Assembly: GCA_930367215.1 (NCBI GenBank)
Contig: OV884060.1
Coordinates: 98,232,151 to 98,296,150 of the forward strand
Reading direction: 5' to 3'
Origin: Pollenia angustigena
Taxonomy: Eukaryota > Arthropoda > Insecta > Diptera > Polleniidae
Length of the DNA: 64,000 nt
The translations under genes and the position numbers were made by a program. Positions 10,886-21,914 of this stretch are shown piece by piece (position 1 is the stretch's first letter; each line of letters begins with the position of its first letter). Below the pieces are notes generated by a model. It worked only from the letters and a program-made list of their open reading frames with translations, did not search any database and had not been told where the DNA came from.

Positions 10886-11834
10886 TAAAAGGACCATTGC
10901 CTTCTTCTGACGGTTTCCGTTACTGTCTGACTTGTATTGACCGGTATAGTAGATGGCCCGTAGCCGTACCAATGGTAGACATAACAGCCCAAAGTGTTGC
11001 AAGCGCCCTTTTAAGCGGTTGGATTTCCGTATATGGTATCCCGTTACGGATAACCACGGATTTAGGAAGACAATTTGAGTCGTCCATATTCAGGGAAAGA
11101 CAAAGTTGTTAGGTGTTAACCATTTGCGAACTACTCCCTACCACCCACAAGCTTATGGAATAATAGAGCGTTGGCATCGTACCTTGAAGTGTGCCATAAA
11201 GTGTTACGAGACAAATAACTGGAGCGCAGTTCTTCCATTGATTCTTTTAGGAATGTGATCAACTTTAAAGGCCGATATTGGACTGAGTCCAGCTGAGATG
11301 GTTTTTGGTACCTCATTACGTATTCCTGGGGCATTCCTAGTTCCGTCTAAAAGAAATACTTCAGAAACCGATTTCGTGCAATCACTACGTAGATTGATAT
11401 CGAACCTGCCAACGAACAAGCCAGTTCGTCATGGTGTCAAAACAAGTTTTATTCAACCTGCTTTAGCTGAGTGCAAATATGTGTTCGTCAGGATCGACCA
11501 CGTTAAAACACCTCTGGAACCAAACTACGAAGGTCCTTTTGAAGTCTTGAGTAAGCATGATAAGTATTTTGTTGGGAAAATGCTTCAGCGAAATGCGAAA
11601 ATTTCTATAGATCGTCTGAAGTCTGCCTATGTTTTCAATGATGCAACTCCACCCACCGAACTGCACAAAATGACAACATAGTTGAAGCCGACGAACATGT
11701 TCCAGATGACGTTACACAAGATGATTCACCAACTGTAGATAATACCGACACTCTCGATGATGATACTTCGGTACAAAACCCTCGCACTACTTCATCTGGA
11801 CGTCATGTTAGAATACCTCTTAAATACCGTTAAC
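10886..11834 (+). pseudogene. pol: gypsy integrase fragment
   Basis: Integrase core motifs are visible in two or three frames: CIDRYSRWPVAVPM with the first catalytic Asp (about 10940), ITTDLGRQFES with the second (about 11050), and YHPQAYGIIERWHR with the catalytic Glu (about 11140). The C-terminal EPNYEGPFEVL (about 11518) is the usual GPY/F region. Frame changes near 11110 and an in-frame stop near 11258 disable it. The purine-rich GGGAGGAGGGTAT just before the 3' LTR is the polypurine tract. Confidence 0.8.
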
Positions 11835-11842
11835 CCTTAACT

Positions 11843-11855
11843 GGGAGGAGGGTAT
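11843..11855 (+). promoter_or_regulatory. Polypurine tract of the gypsy element
   Basis: GGGAGGAGGGTAT-type purine run ends immediately before the TGTGGTGATACC start of the 3' LTR, the expected priming site for plus-strand DNA. Confidence 0.7.
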
Positions 11856-12071
11856 TGTGGTGATACCCAGTGTGGCCATATCCAAAAATATTTTACAGCT
11901 ATATCGGCTTTAAAATAATGCGAAAAAATGCTAAAAAAAATCCTAAACTGACAAAAAATAATGCTACAATTCAAATTGTATTATTTTTTTGTTATTTTAG
12001 TTAATATAACTTTATACATGATTGATTTTTAGCCTGTATTGAATTATTTTGCATAATTCTTCCCTATAAAC

Positions 12072-12629
12072 CAGTGTCGGGCACATTTGCAAATCCTATG
12101 TACGCGTGCATAGGAATAAAAATGCTGCTTGTGCGACGTCGACACATGTACACTATAAACTTCTTTGTGTTTCTGTGACAATGTACGTTTGGCTGCTGCT
12201 TTGTTGTTATTTTGTCAACACAAGCATAAATGTGATAGTATGTGTGTGCCCTTCACTCCCTGCAAATAAAATTGGACCACCTGATCCATTTTGATAAAAT
12301 GAACTACTCCATGGACTGGTCCGATGTAATGCAAGCATGGACCATGTCATTGTTAAAAAGTGGTTGTAGTGAGACGACATGTCTTCGTTTTTTAACGACA
12401 TGCTTTGGTTTCAACTTCAAAACTAATCCTCTTGAGTATACCATGGAATAGTTTTAAAACTACTCCTTAGTGGTCCAAAGGTGGGTTATATGGTCCTCTC
12501 CTAGGACATCGTAATGTTAAATAGACCAGGTTTTTCCCATACGTTTGGGTTACTTTTGGACTAGTCCTGGTCCCTTATGGACTACTCTTTACACGCGTGT
12601 TTGGACTGGCCCCATTATTTGCAGGGCTG
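12072..12629. mobile_element. 558-bp hAT-like MITE
   Basis: CTATAAAC lies on both sides (12064-12071 and 12630-12637), an exact 8-bp TSD. The ends (CAGTGTCGGGC and GCAGGGCTG) share only the CAG start and a nearby TTTGCA, so the inverted repeat is short. Subterminal TGGACTGGTCC/TGGACTAGTCC-type palindromes recur four to five times and probably bind the transposase. No coding capacity. Confidence 0.8.
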
Positions 12630-12689
12630 CTATAAACTCACACTATATCAAGAGAATAAACTGATTAAAAAACAAGTTATAGTGTTATA

Positions 12690-13960
12690 TTCGGCTGTGC
12701 CGAATCTTTGATACCCTCCACCGGCAGTTTGAATGTTTAAGGAGTAATATCTGTATGATGTCTATTTATTATTACTAGTGTTTGCCTAATGGTCAAAATT
12801 CGACCAAATTTTTTTTGTAAATATGAAGAAAACATAATTCATCTAAGTATATATGAATTTATTTGTTTCGAGCATTTATTTTTTCTTTTCAAAGTGGATC
12901 GATTTGGCGAGGGACCAACCTCCGGTTCATATTTTATCTTCTACGTGAGTTAATTTAATTTTGTAAGTTCAGTATAAAAAATGCCAATTGAAAAACAAAA
13001 AAGTATCAAAAAGTCTTCTTTATATATTGTCATCCACTCAGGACATTGCGCGTTTAATTTAATGTTTCTATGACCACATTTAGACTATGCAATTAACGCC
13101 GAGTTTTTTTCTAATTTCTTTTAAAGAAGTTGCTACGAAACTCTTTTCACATTTACATTAACATTTCTTTCATGAATTTTTTCCACTTTTTCAACCCCGA
13201 TTTCTTCCCTACACCTCTTGCTAACAAACAAAAAGTTGCATGCGAAAGTTGCGGCATTAATTGCATAATGTAAATATGGTCTATGTCTAATATTAACTTA
13301 AATTAATCAAATTACCAGCTGTTGAACGCAAAAGTACCAAAAAGCTCCCCTTACATGTTCTTATTCACCCAGTTTAATATATAATTTGATCTTTATACTT
13401 AGGTCGAATATTAAAGAAAATTTAAAAAGTTCCAGATGAAAAAACAAAAAATACCGGCATTTTTTATCTTATAGGTTATCACTCACTCAAGACCCTAGCC
13501 CTATAAGTTCAATATTATAGAAAATTTATAAACTATCACATGAAGCACGGAAAAGTAAAAAAAAAGAAATTTAGTTTCCCTTTTTTTCTCCCCATAGACG
13601 TTCGGTTGACAAACAAAGAAAGAAAGCGTTCTTAACTCTTTTGCTTGGTCTGATTTATAAATAAGATTTATATAGTCGAAATATTCGAAAACCGGTTTCC
13701 GAAAATGTCGAATAATCGATCACCCTAACTTTTTATTATTTGATAATTGAAATTATTTATTATTTTGCATTTGTGTTAGTAGCAATTTTGAACGCTTATA
13801 ACTCTGAAATCATTGAACATATTTTAATAAAATATACATTGTGCACTTCTTTGAGTAAATACCTATCAAATGGTGTATACTTTGTTCAAATCGGTTGACA
13901 TACAGAGGAGGAAAGTGTTCTTAACTGTTTTGCTTTAGCTGATTTATATATAGATTATCT
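12690..13960. repeat. Dispersed and minisatellite-related repeat region
   Basis: The block ATTCGGCTGTGCCGAATC followed by TACCCTCCACC at about 12690-12722 is a dispersed-repeat boundary of a kind common in flies. From about 12985 to 13540, degenerate units (ACCAAAAAG, then CACTCAGGACATTG) are the reverse complement of the minisatellite at 61300-62470. A block containing GTTCTTAACT and TTTTGCTT occurs twice (about 13630 and 13917). No genes. Confidence 0.55.
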
Positions 13961-15044
13961 TGTGACGACCAAAAGTCGGAGCCCTCGTTTTTGAGTCACA
14001 TGCCCTAGACTACACCACCACACCAGAACAACCTGGCTCAAGATGAATCATATTTATTTGATTTTATTATTATATTTTGTATTACACCGTATTCCATAGC
14101 TTATATTATCCTTGAGTGAATGAGTTCATATTATGTTTAACTTAATTTTCTTGCTACAGTGAATTCTATAATTTATATTATCTTCGTGCTTTAATTATTT
14201 TGTATTAAATAAGAATTAATTTATGTACTAATTTTGAAATTAACGGACCGATGGCTTCCGCCATCTGTTGGCAAGTAGGAAAGAGTAGGACACGACAACA
14301 TACACTTATGAGCAACCATGATTTATAAGTACTTTAGTATGTGTGTGTAAATGTACGCCGGCAAACAGTATAAAAGCGGAGTACGTACCATCAAGCAGTC
14401 AGTCAGTCGGCAGCCGGCAAACAGGTAGGATCTTGTTTAGCTGTGAGAAGTTATACTTCTATAGCTAAATAATATCTAGTTATTATCGAAGAGAGGTTAT
14501 ACCTCTTTCGTGAAATACAACTTGTTGTCGGTAAAGATAGCAAGGCAAGAGAACAGCGGTGTAGACTAAATTCTCTTGGTTTGTTATCCATTCGTTTGGC
14601 TATTGTGAGGTAGCGGTAGAGAGCAGGGTAGTGCTGCATTTCGAGAGAACAGCGGTGTAGACTAAATTCTCTCGACGTGTAGTATTGCTCATCGCCGGTT
14701 GAACAGCTGGTGCGAGGTTATACCTCGACCTCACTGTTCGACTCGGGACCATCCTCGTTGTACGCGCATTGGGACGGTTTCCTTTTGTCTGTGAAACCTG
14801 TAGCGTGAGTGCCGCCGCCACCCGCGTGTTGTTGCCGTGTCCGTCAATCGTGTCTTCTATTATTGCCTAAGTGTGAATAACTGTAAAATTAAGAGAAGTA
14901 AATAAACCGAGCGTACGTTTTATAACGTTTTGTGAAAAGAGCGAGTCTGGTGTTTCATTTCTCTGGTCATTAAATACATTTTTGTAACGAACCCTGGGAG
15001 CCGCGAGCTCTACCCCAGCATAAGGTGGAAAACACGTCGTTACA
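13961..15044 (+). repeat. 5' LTR of the 4-kb non-autonomous element
   Basis: 1,084 bp, TG...CA bounded. It contains a TATA box (14369-14376), repeated GAGAACAGCGGTGTAGACTA blocks (14537 and 14643) and an AATAAA signal (14901-14906). Nearly identical to the copy at 16880-17963. Confidence 0.92.
14369..14376 (+). promoter_or_regulatory. TATA box of the LTR promoter
   Basis: TATAAAAG followed about 25 bases later by CAGTCAGTCAGTCGG, which fits an insect TCAGT initiator. The same arrangement occurs in the 3' LTR at 17288-17295. Together with AATAAA at 14901 it gives a plausible U3-R-U5 layout with transcription starting near 14395. Confidence 0.6.
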
Positions 15045-15045
15045 A

Positions 15046-15063
15046 TGGCGCCCGAGCAGGGAC
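15046..15063 (+). promoter_or_regulatory. Primer-binding site, tRNA-Lys type
   Basis: TGGCGCCCGAGCAGGGAC starts one base after the 5' LTR. TGGCGCCC is the standard complement of a lysine tRNA 3' end. It confirms the LTR boundary and that this is a retroelement. Confidence 0.85.
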
Positions 15064-16879
15064 ATTAGCAGCGAAGCTGTACTAATCGTCTCAGACCAGA
15101 GAAACCACACTCTCGACTCTTGTACGGGAAAGAGAAAAAGAAGTTGAAAAAAAGAATGGAAAAAAATAATTTAAATTGATAGACTGAACTCGAAGAAAAA
15201 AATGAAAATTAATTCTGTCCGGTAAATTAAAAAAAAAAAAAAAATAATTTTTAAAACATGTAACAAAAATACGTGGAAAAAAATCAACTAGTTAGTAAGA
15301 TGAAGAAAAAAAATAACGGGAAGAACTTGAAAAAATACCGCGAGAACTGTTATGACACACGTGGGACAAAAACAATTTCGAATTTCGTAACAAGAAGAAG
15401 ACAAAAAATAACGGAGCGAACAAACCTTCTGCGTGTACAATTAATCGACGCGTAATAAAAAAAAAAAAAACAACTTCTAAATCTCGTAGCGCGAAGAAGA
15501 TCGAAAGTAACGGTAGTAAAAAACAATTTTCTTAAAATTGGGAAAGAATTAAACGATAATTTAAAAAAAAGAAGACTGTAATAGTGAGTTCCAGGTTCCT
15601 CTACAGCCTGATTCGTCACAGTAAAATGTTGTGGACATCATGGGTGTACTCCCTTAAGACGGAAGAATTGCTATCCTGCCTGAAGGAGTTCCAATTGGAC
15701 CGGCAATGTGTAGGAGTTAAGAAAGCGATGGGCCAAATTTGTGAGCAGTGTCACCAGCATCACCTTAAACACAACCAATGCAGTGAGTTCGTATCCGAGA
15801 TTAAGTTAGTCATCTATGCCAACATATTATCACTACGGGTAATTCTCCTATGTTCCTTACCCAGGGACGAGAAACTCGGCAAGCGCAAAGATATTCTCCA
15901 ATGTTCCTCATCAAGGACGAGAAACTCGACAACTAAATGCTTTCTAAGACGAAGTCACTGCTTGCATATGATAACCTTATAATCCCCAACCGCATGGGTG
16001 GGCCCAAGAGCTGAAAATGATTTCCACCATAAGAAGAAGAAAATAGACGAGGACCCCATTACAGCAAAAACGCTGCTACAAGCTGCGGCGACGAGACTTG
16101 CATACAACCAACACTGGATATGAGAAGATAAAAACTGGCAATAGTCCAGCCCAATCATGGCCCTAACGCCAACGGTATGGCTAGAAACAGTAAAATCTTC
16201 AGCCGGATGTTCAAGTAGAGCTACGTCTCCATAACGACACGCAGAAAAATAATTTTCATCATCATATCCTCCACGTCATTACCGACATCATCGTCATCCA
16301 CTTCGTCATCTGAGGCCGCCGCACCCATCGCCGACATCCCAGGCTTTCGCTGCCACCCGTTGCCGCCACAGGCCGCCGCCGCCAAAAGTTGCCGCCGCCG
16401 CCTGACGCCGCACCCATCGCGTACATCCCCAGGCTTTCGCTGCCACCCGTTGCCGACCGTTGATGCCGCAGGCCACCGACGCCTGACGCCACACCCGTCG
16501 CCGACATCCCAGGCCTCAGCTGCCGTCCGTAGCCGTCTTCCGTTGTTGCCAAAGATCGCCGTTTTCATCCGACGGCGCCGCAACCCGCTAAGGCTGCAAC
16601 CTGCCTATCCAGCAGTGATTTGAAAAAAGACGAAAACCCTAGTGACGAGGAAGATCCGTATATATTGCAGAAGCAGTACTCATCATTGACCATTCATCCT
16701 CATCATCTCTACCGGTGAAATCACCAACATCATCATTTTCACCGCCGAAATCATTAGTGTCACCCACACCTGCAAAATCACCAATCTCATCTTCACAGAT
16801 CTCATCCACATCCTTAACTCCAGCCGCATCCAGGCCAGACAGGGCTTTCATATTTGTTTTTGGGGAAAACCGGAGGCAA
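15064..16879 (+). other. Interior of the 4-kb LTR element, no recognised gene
   Basis: The first 500 bases are very A-rich. A 132-residue open frame at 15584-15982 has a region (CEQCHQHH) that could be a relic of gag, but I cannot assign it. Between about 16680 and 16850 a TCATC/ACC-rich stretch gives a strongly acidic minus-strand frame, probably a composition effect. A short purine-rich GGGGAAAACCGGAGG precedes the 3' LTR as a weak polypurine tract. Confidence 0.6.
16310..16560. repeat. GC-rich tandem repeat, three units
   Basis: A unit of roughly 80-85 bases built on CACCCATCGCCGACATCCC, then AGGCTTTCGCTGCC, recurs about three times (near 16320, 16410 and 16490). It is far richer in G+C than anything around it and creates several overlapping open frames on both strands; none looks like a protein family. 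Confidence 0.75.
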
Positions 16880-17963
16880 TGTGACGACCAAAAGTCGGAG
16901 CCCTCGTTTTTGAGTCACATGCCCTAGACTACACCACCACACCAGAACAACCTGGCTCAAGATGAATCATATTTATTTGATTTTATTATTATATTTTGTA
17001 TTACACCGTATTACATAGCTTATATTATCCTTGAGTGAATGAGTTCATATTATGTTTAACTTAATTTTCTTGCTACAGTGAATTCTATAATTTATATTAT
17101 CTTCGTGCTTTAATTATTTTGTATTAAATAAGAATTAATTTATGTACTAATTTTGAAATTAACGGACCGATGGCTTCCGCCATCTGTTGGCAAGTAGGAA
17201 AGAGTAGGACACGACAACATACACTTATGAGCAACCATGATTTATAAGTACTTTAGTATGTGTGTGTAAATGTACGCCGGCAAACAGTATAAAAGCGGAG
17301 TACGTACCATCAAGCAGTCAGTCAGTCGGCAGCCGGCAAACAGGTAGGATCTTGTTTAGCTGTGAGAAGTTATACTTCTATAGCTAAATAATATCTAGTT
17401 ATTATCGAAGAGAGGTTATACCTCTTTCGTGAAATACAACTTGTTGTCGGTAAAGATAGCAAGGCAAGAGAACAGCGATGTAGACTAAATTCTCTTGGTT
17501 TGTTATCCATTCGTTTGGCTATAGTGAGGTAGCGGTAGAGAGCAGGGTAGTGCTGCATTTCGAGAGAACAGCGGTGTAGACTAAATTCTCTCGACGTGTA
17601 GTATTGCTCATCGCCGGTTGAACAGCTGGTGCGAGGTTATACCTCGACCTCACTGTTCGACTCGGGACCATCCTCGTTGTACGCGCATTGGGACGGTTTC
17701 CTTTTGTCTGTGAAACCTGTAGCGTGAGTGCTGCCGCCACCCGCGTGTTGTTGCCGTGTCCGTCAATCGTGTCTTCTATTATTGCCTAAGTGTGAATAAC
17801 TGTAAAATTGAGAGAAGTAAATAAACCGAGCGTACGTTTTATAACGTTTTGTGAAAAGAGCGAGTCTGGTGTTTCATTTCTCTGGTCATTAAATAAATTT
17901 TTGTAACGAACCCTGGGAGCCGCGAGCTCTACCCCAGCATAAGGTGGAAAACACGTCGTTACA
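16880..17963 (+). repeat. 3' LTR of the 4-kb non-autonomous element
   Basis: 1,084 bp, differing from the 5' LTR by about six substitutions (for example near 17012, 17477, 17522, 17731, 17810 and 17895). Followed directly by the ATCT TSD. Confidence 0.92.
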
Positions 17964-17967
17964 ATCT

Positions 17968-18530
17968 TAAACTGTGACGATTTGTTATTAATTATGGTTT
18001 TAGGCGACTAAACTGTTTTCCGGTAGTAGGGTTTATATGGGGCCTAGGGTAAATTATAGACCGATCATCACGAAATTTCACAGCGTCATTTCTAGTCCTT
18101 TAAAACTGTGACGTACCAATTTCTGTTATGATAGCATTATAATTTATGGTTTTAGGTGTACTTAACTGTTTTCCGGGAGTAGGGTTTCTATGGGGCCTAG
18201 GGTAAATTATGTACCGATCTTCACGAAATTTCACAGTATAATTTATAGTTCTATAAAACTGTGACGAGCCAAAATTTGTTATGGTTGCATTATTATTTAC
18301 GGTTTTAGGCGTACTAAACTGTTTTCCGCAAGTAGGTGGACCGATAGTCACGAAATTTCACAGTGTTATTTCTAGTCCTAAAAAACTGTGACGTACCAAA
18401 TTTTGTTACGCAAGCGTTATTTTTTACGGTTTTAGGCGTACTAAACTGTTTTCCTGGAGTAGTGTTTATATGGGGCTTAGGGTAAATTATGGACGGATCT
18501 TCACGAAATTTAACAGCGTGATTTCCAGTC
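17968..18530. repeat. Four-copy satellite of about 125-150 bp units
   Basis: Units begin near 17968, 18105, 18257 and 18383, each starting with AAACTGTGACG and containing ACGGTTTTAGGCGTACTAAA, GGGGCCTAGGGTAAATTAT and TCACGAAATTTCACAG. The third copy is shortened. The 4-kb LTR element abuts the first unit, so it probably inserted at the edge of this array. Confidence 0.8.
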
Positions 18531-18949
18531 AAATAAAACAAATTTTTGAAAAATCTTATCTCATTCCGTGCCTTGTTCCAGCATTAATGTTATTTTTTGT
18601 AACAAAATTATTAATTTTTTATTTATTTATTTATTTATTTAAGAAAAAATTGTAACTTCTACAACAAAACATCAGTCTTAAGCTAAGATCCCACTATCGG
18701 CTCAAATAGCACAATCTGTGACGATTTTTATCGTGCTTTATCGGCGCACATTTAAAAACATTGCACAATTTATTCTTGGGTGGTCCCATTATCGTCGCAC
18801 GTTGTGACAATTTTTTTCGGTTCATATCGGCAAAAACTCAATTGCGAAAATAATCGGTACAATGCGGTCACACTATCGTGTTATTTGGGCCAATTAAATC
18901 ATATGTTTTTGTTTATTTGCTTGTTGGCAGACATAATTTTACTTTTGAA

Positions 18950-20373
18950 ATGGATTACTCTCAAAAACAGAAAACTGCTGTGGCCCTTTATATTGTGGCG
19001 TCAATTTATAAAAAACAGAAACAAACTAAAAAAAATAAAATAACGTTGAAAAAACGTAGTATTTGGGTAAGAGAGTGGTTAGAAAAGAGAAGTGAATGTG
19101 GTGGCTATGAGATTACTTTACGCGAATTTCGTGAAGTTGACAATCAACATTTTCTTTTTAAAAATTATGTACGTATGACTGAAAGAAATTTTCTCGAGCT
19201 GGTGGAATTAACCACCCCATATATTAAAAAACAAGACACCACCTTTCGAAAAGCTATTCCAGTGTCTCACCGTTTAGCTTGTACCCTTCGCTATTTGGCT
19301 ACTGGTGACAGCTATAAAAGCCTTGCAGCTTTTTTTCGCATTGCTCCAAACACAATATCCAAGTTTGTTCCGGAAGTCTGCGATGCAGTTTTCGCGGTAC
19401 TTAAAAATAATTACCTAAAGGTAAAGTATTTCTATCTACATATGTACATGTGTATGTATGTACTTTTATTCTACGGAAGGCTTAAATATACAATACGTGT
19501 AACTCGCTGATCTAAATACATTAAGTAAAAAACCTTTCCACCAACCAACGTTTCCTTTTTCAGATGCCATCAACACAACAACAGTGGACCGAAGTTGCTT
19601 CGAAGTTTGAACAACTATGGAACTTTCCTCACTGCATAGGAGCAGTTGATGGGAAACATGTGAATATGATCGCACCACCAAATTCAGGAAGCACCTTTTA
19701 CAATTATAAAGGTTTTAATAGCATAGTGCTAATGGCTGTTGTTGATGCAGGGTATAAATATTTGTATATTGATGTCGGTTGTAACGGCCGCATTTCAGAT
19801 GGTGGTATTTTCAGTAAATGTTCTTTCCAACAAGCTTTGGATAAGAACGAACTAAATTTGCCAACACCACGTCCTTTGCCGGGTCGTGAAGTAAACATAC
19901 CATTTCTTTTGGTAGCAGACGATGCATTTAGAATGCAAACTAATTTGCTTAAACCATATCCGGGACGCAGTTTATCAGCAGGTCAACGAATTTTCAATTA
20001 TAGGCTATCCAGAGCAAGGCGAATAGTTGAAAATGTATTTGGGATTATGACAAAACGCTTTGAAGTCTTCTCTCGGCCAATAAAGTTGAATGCAGATAAA
20101 ACTACCCGTTTAACTCTTGCTTGTTGTGCACTACATAACTTTTTAGTAACAAAAAATCCAAATTATACAGCGACATTGGTAGATCGCTTTGATGAAAATG
20201 GAAATCTGGTTCTTGGAGCACGTGCTAATGATTCCTTGTCAACCTCTGAACTTGCAGTAGAAGAAATTCCAAGTTCTTATATATGCATCGAAGCAAAAGC
20301 CATCCGACAGGAGTACGAAAATTATTTCATGTCACCAACAGGTGAATTGTCCTGGCAATATAAACTTTTATAA
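18950..20373 (+). CDS. Harbinger DDE transposase (two exons)
   Basis: Exon 1 is 18950-19420 (157 codons, starting MDYSQ). An intron 19421-19563 begins GTAAAG and ends TTTTTCAG, and exon 2 is 19564-20373, giving 426 residues. The N-terminal half has a predicted helix-turn-helix region (RYLATGDSYKSLAAFFRI, about 125-142). The catalytic domain is of the DDE_Tnp_4 type, with likely acidic residues D186 (VDGKH), D276 (VADDAF) and E313 (VENVFG). It should cut and paste the element at TTA/TAA targets in the nucleus, with the partner protein encoded at 21198-21914. No stop or frameshift was seen. The intron is inferred from splice signals; without it the frame ends shortly after exon 1. Confidence 0.88.
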
Positions 20374-20629
20374 AAAAAAAATTGAGAACATCTTAGAAAA
20401 ATATACCGGTTCCTAAAACACAAAAGGCCCTAACTAACCTAAATTAAAAATTTTAATAGTTAAAAACAATAACATCATATTATTAATTTTACCTGTTTTC
20501 CGGGAAAGGGAACATATTAGAAACTCTAGGAAAGAATTTGATTTTGTACATACAATTATAAACACATTACGCTTTGAACAGAAAAATATTTTAATTTTCA
20601 ATTCGTTTTCGTCTATAACGTTTTATATA

Positions 20630-20875
20630 TCTGTGGCATTTTGACAAAACATCTTAAGTCGAGATAAGATAGCAAAAAAGTTTTAAACAAAAGCTTGTTG
20701 AGCAATAATTTTTATTAAATAATAAAATAAGCCAAAATTAAAGAACAATTTCGTTTATAATACAAAATTTTACAAACGTTAACAAAAATGTTTTTTTAAT
20801 GAAAATTCGTATGATTAACAGCATTTTTTCAACTTTTTAAATTCGACGTAAGATGTTTTGTCAAAATGCCACAGA
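20630..20875. mobile_element. 246-bp TA-flanked MITE between the two Harbinger genes
   Basis: TCTGTGGCATTTTGACAAAA at 20630 and its complement ending at 20875 are long inverted repeats (at least 35 bases with one or two mismatches). TA borders each end (20628-20629 and 20876-20877). It lies in the noncoding space between the convergent genes, so it need not inactivate the element. Confidence 0.7.
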
Positions 20876-21197
20876 TATAAAACCTACACAAAAAATTTAT
20901 CAAACACAGTTGTAGATAATATTTTTATATAAAAAAAGTTTTTCACAAAATTTGCACATTCCAAATTGTTCACGAGATAATCTTAAGCAACTCAAGTATT
21001 GTATACCAAACCTTTAAAAAAACCATTTACTTATAATATTAATACATATTTACATATCATTTTTATTAAATAATTATGCACCTGACAAAAAAAAAAGTTT
21101 TAATAATCGGAAATAAATTTCCTAACGTATGTACATATACTGAAACAAATAATGTCTTCAAGAATTTAAAAGTATATTAAAATAATTTTATAACATT

Positions 21198-21914
21198 TTA
21201 ACAATTTGACTCGTCTTCTTCCAGCATTGCTTCCATTGTTTTTTTCACCAGCTCGGCGTGCAACTTGTTTGCAGCCTTTACGTTTATTTTGGCAACTTCG
21301 CGCATCTGCATTGCTAAATACATACCGACACCATGCCATTTGTCACCATCGGCATCCAAAAACTTTAGTGCACGTTGCATTATGACATCAGGTGACAACC
21401 TTTCTACTACTGCAGCATTATCTTTTTTAGCTGCAGAAAATGTGCTTGATGAGGTTTCTTCTGAAACTTCAAAAGTTGAAACTGATGTTGTACTTTTTGC
21501 CCCGTCATGGTGATAATAAAATTGCATCGCTGTCCAAAACGGCCAATGCGGTTGTGGCACCACTGCTCCCTGCCCAGACTTTGTCTTAAGCTTCTTTTTG
21601 ACGTTCAGGAAAGCCGTCTTTACGTTGGCCCATTTAGCTTTGCAGCCCTCTACACCGTGTATTGGGAATTTGTCAGCTATATTTTGCCAAGCTGTATCTC
21701 TTTTTTGCCGGTTTTTATATTCCGAGCAGGAGTATTCCCATATACAGTTGTAGGCTTCAACGGCTTGAATGAGTTCATGCACTGACTCATTTGTCCATGT
21801 AGATATTACGTGCGGCTTTTTTCTCTTCTTGGCAGAGGGTGTTGCAGGAATTTGCTCTACGCAAATCGTTGGTTCGTCAAGAAATTCACAAAATTCTACA
21901 TCTGAATAATCCAT
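21198..21914 (-). CDS. Harbinger accessory protein, MADF/Myb-like
   Basis: 238 residues, single exon, ATG at 21914 reading MDYSDVEF. After an acidic N-terminus and a basic patch (KKRKKP, about residue 29-34, possible nuclear signal), residues about 38-125 look like a MADF/SANT-type domain (WTNESVHELIQAVE, then TAWQNIADKF and CKAKWANVKTAF). In the Harbinger superfamily a protein of this kind brings the transposase into the nucleus and to the ends of the element. The C-terminal helical region may mediate dimerisation. The gene converges on the transposase. Intact. Confidence 0.82.
   Translation of the reverse strand: MDYSDVEFCEFLDEPTICVEQIPATPSAKKRKKPHVISTWTNESVHELIQAVEAYNCIWEYSCSEYKNRQKRDTAWQNIADKFPIHGVEGCKAKWANVKTAFLNVKKKLKTKSGQGAVVPQPHWPFWTAMQFYYHHDGAKSTTSVSTFEVSEETSSSTFSAAKKDNAAVVERLSPDVIMQRALKFLDADGDKWHGVGMYLAMQMREVAKINVKAANKLHAELVKKTMEAMLEEDESNC

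Larger units (their letters stand above)
13961..17963 (+). mobile_element. Non-autonomous LTR retrotransposon, 4.0 kb, with 1,084-bp LTRs
   Basis: Two 1,084-bp direct repeats (13961-15044 and 16880-17963) start TGTGACGACC and end CGTCGTTACA; ATCT flanks the whole unit (13957-13960 and 17964-17967), a 4-bp TSD as for Ty3/gypsy-type integrases. I count about six substitutions and no indels between the LTRs, so the insertion is young. The 1.8-kb interior has a tRNA-Lys primer site but no recognisable gag, protease, reverse transcriptase or integrase, so its proteins would have to be supplied in trans. Confidence 0.92.

Noticed and set aside
12106..12451. Short frames of 60-70 residues
   Set aside because: They lie within a 558-bp MITE with an exact 8-bp TSD and match no protein family.
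15046..15063. Lentivirus-like primer site suggesting a retrovirus
   Set aside because: TGGCGCCC is simply the complement of a lysine tRNA end used by many LTR retrotransposons; there is no retroviral gene here.
16221..16623. Overlapping frames of 62-120 residues on both strands in the GC-rich block
   Set aside because: They arise from the tandem GC-rich repeat, which removes stop codons in several frames at once.
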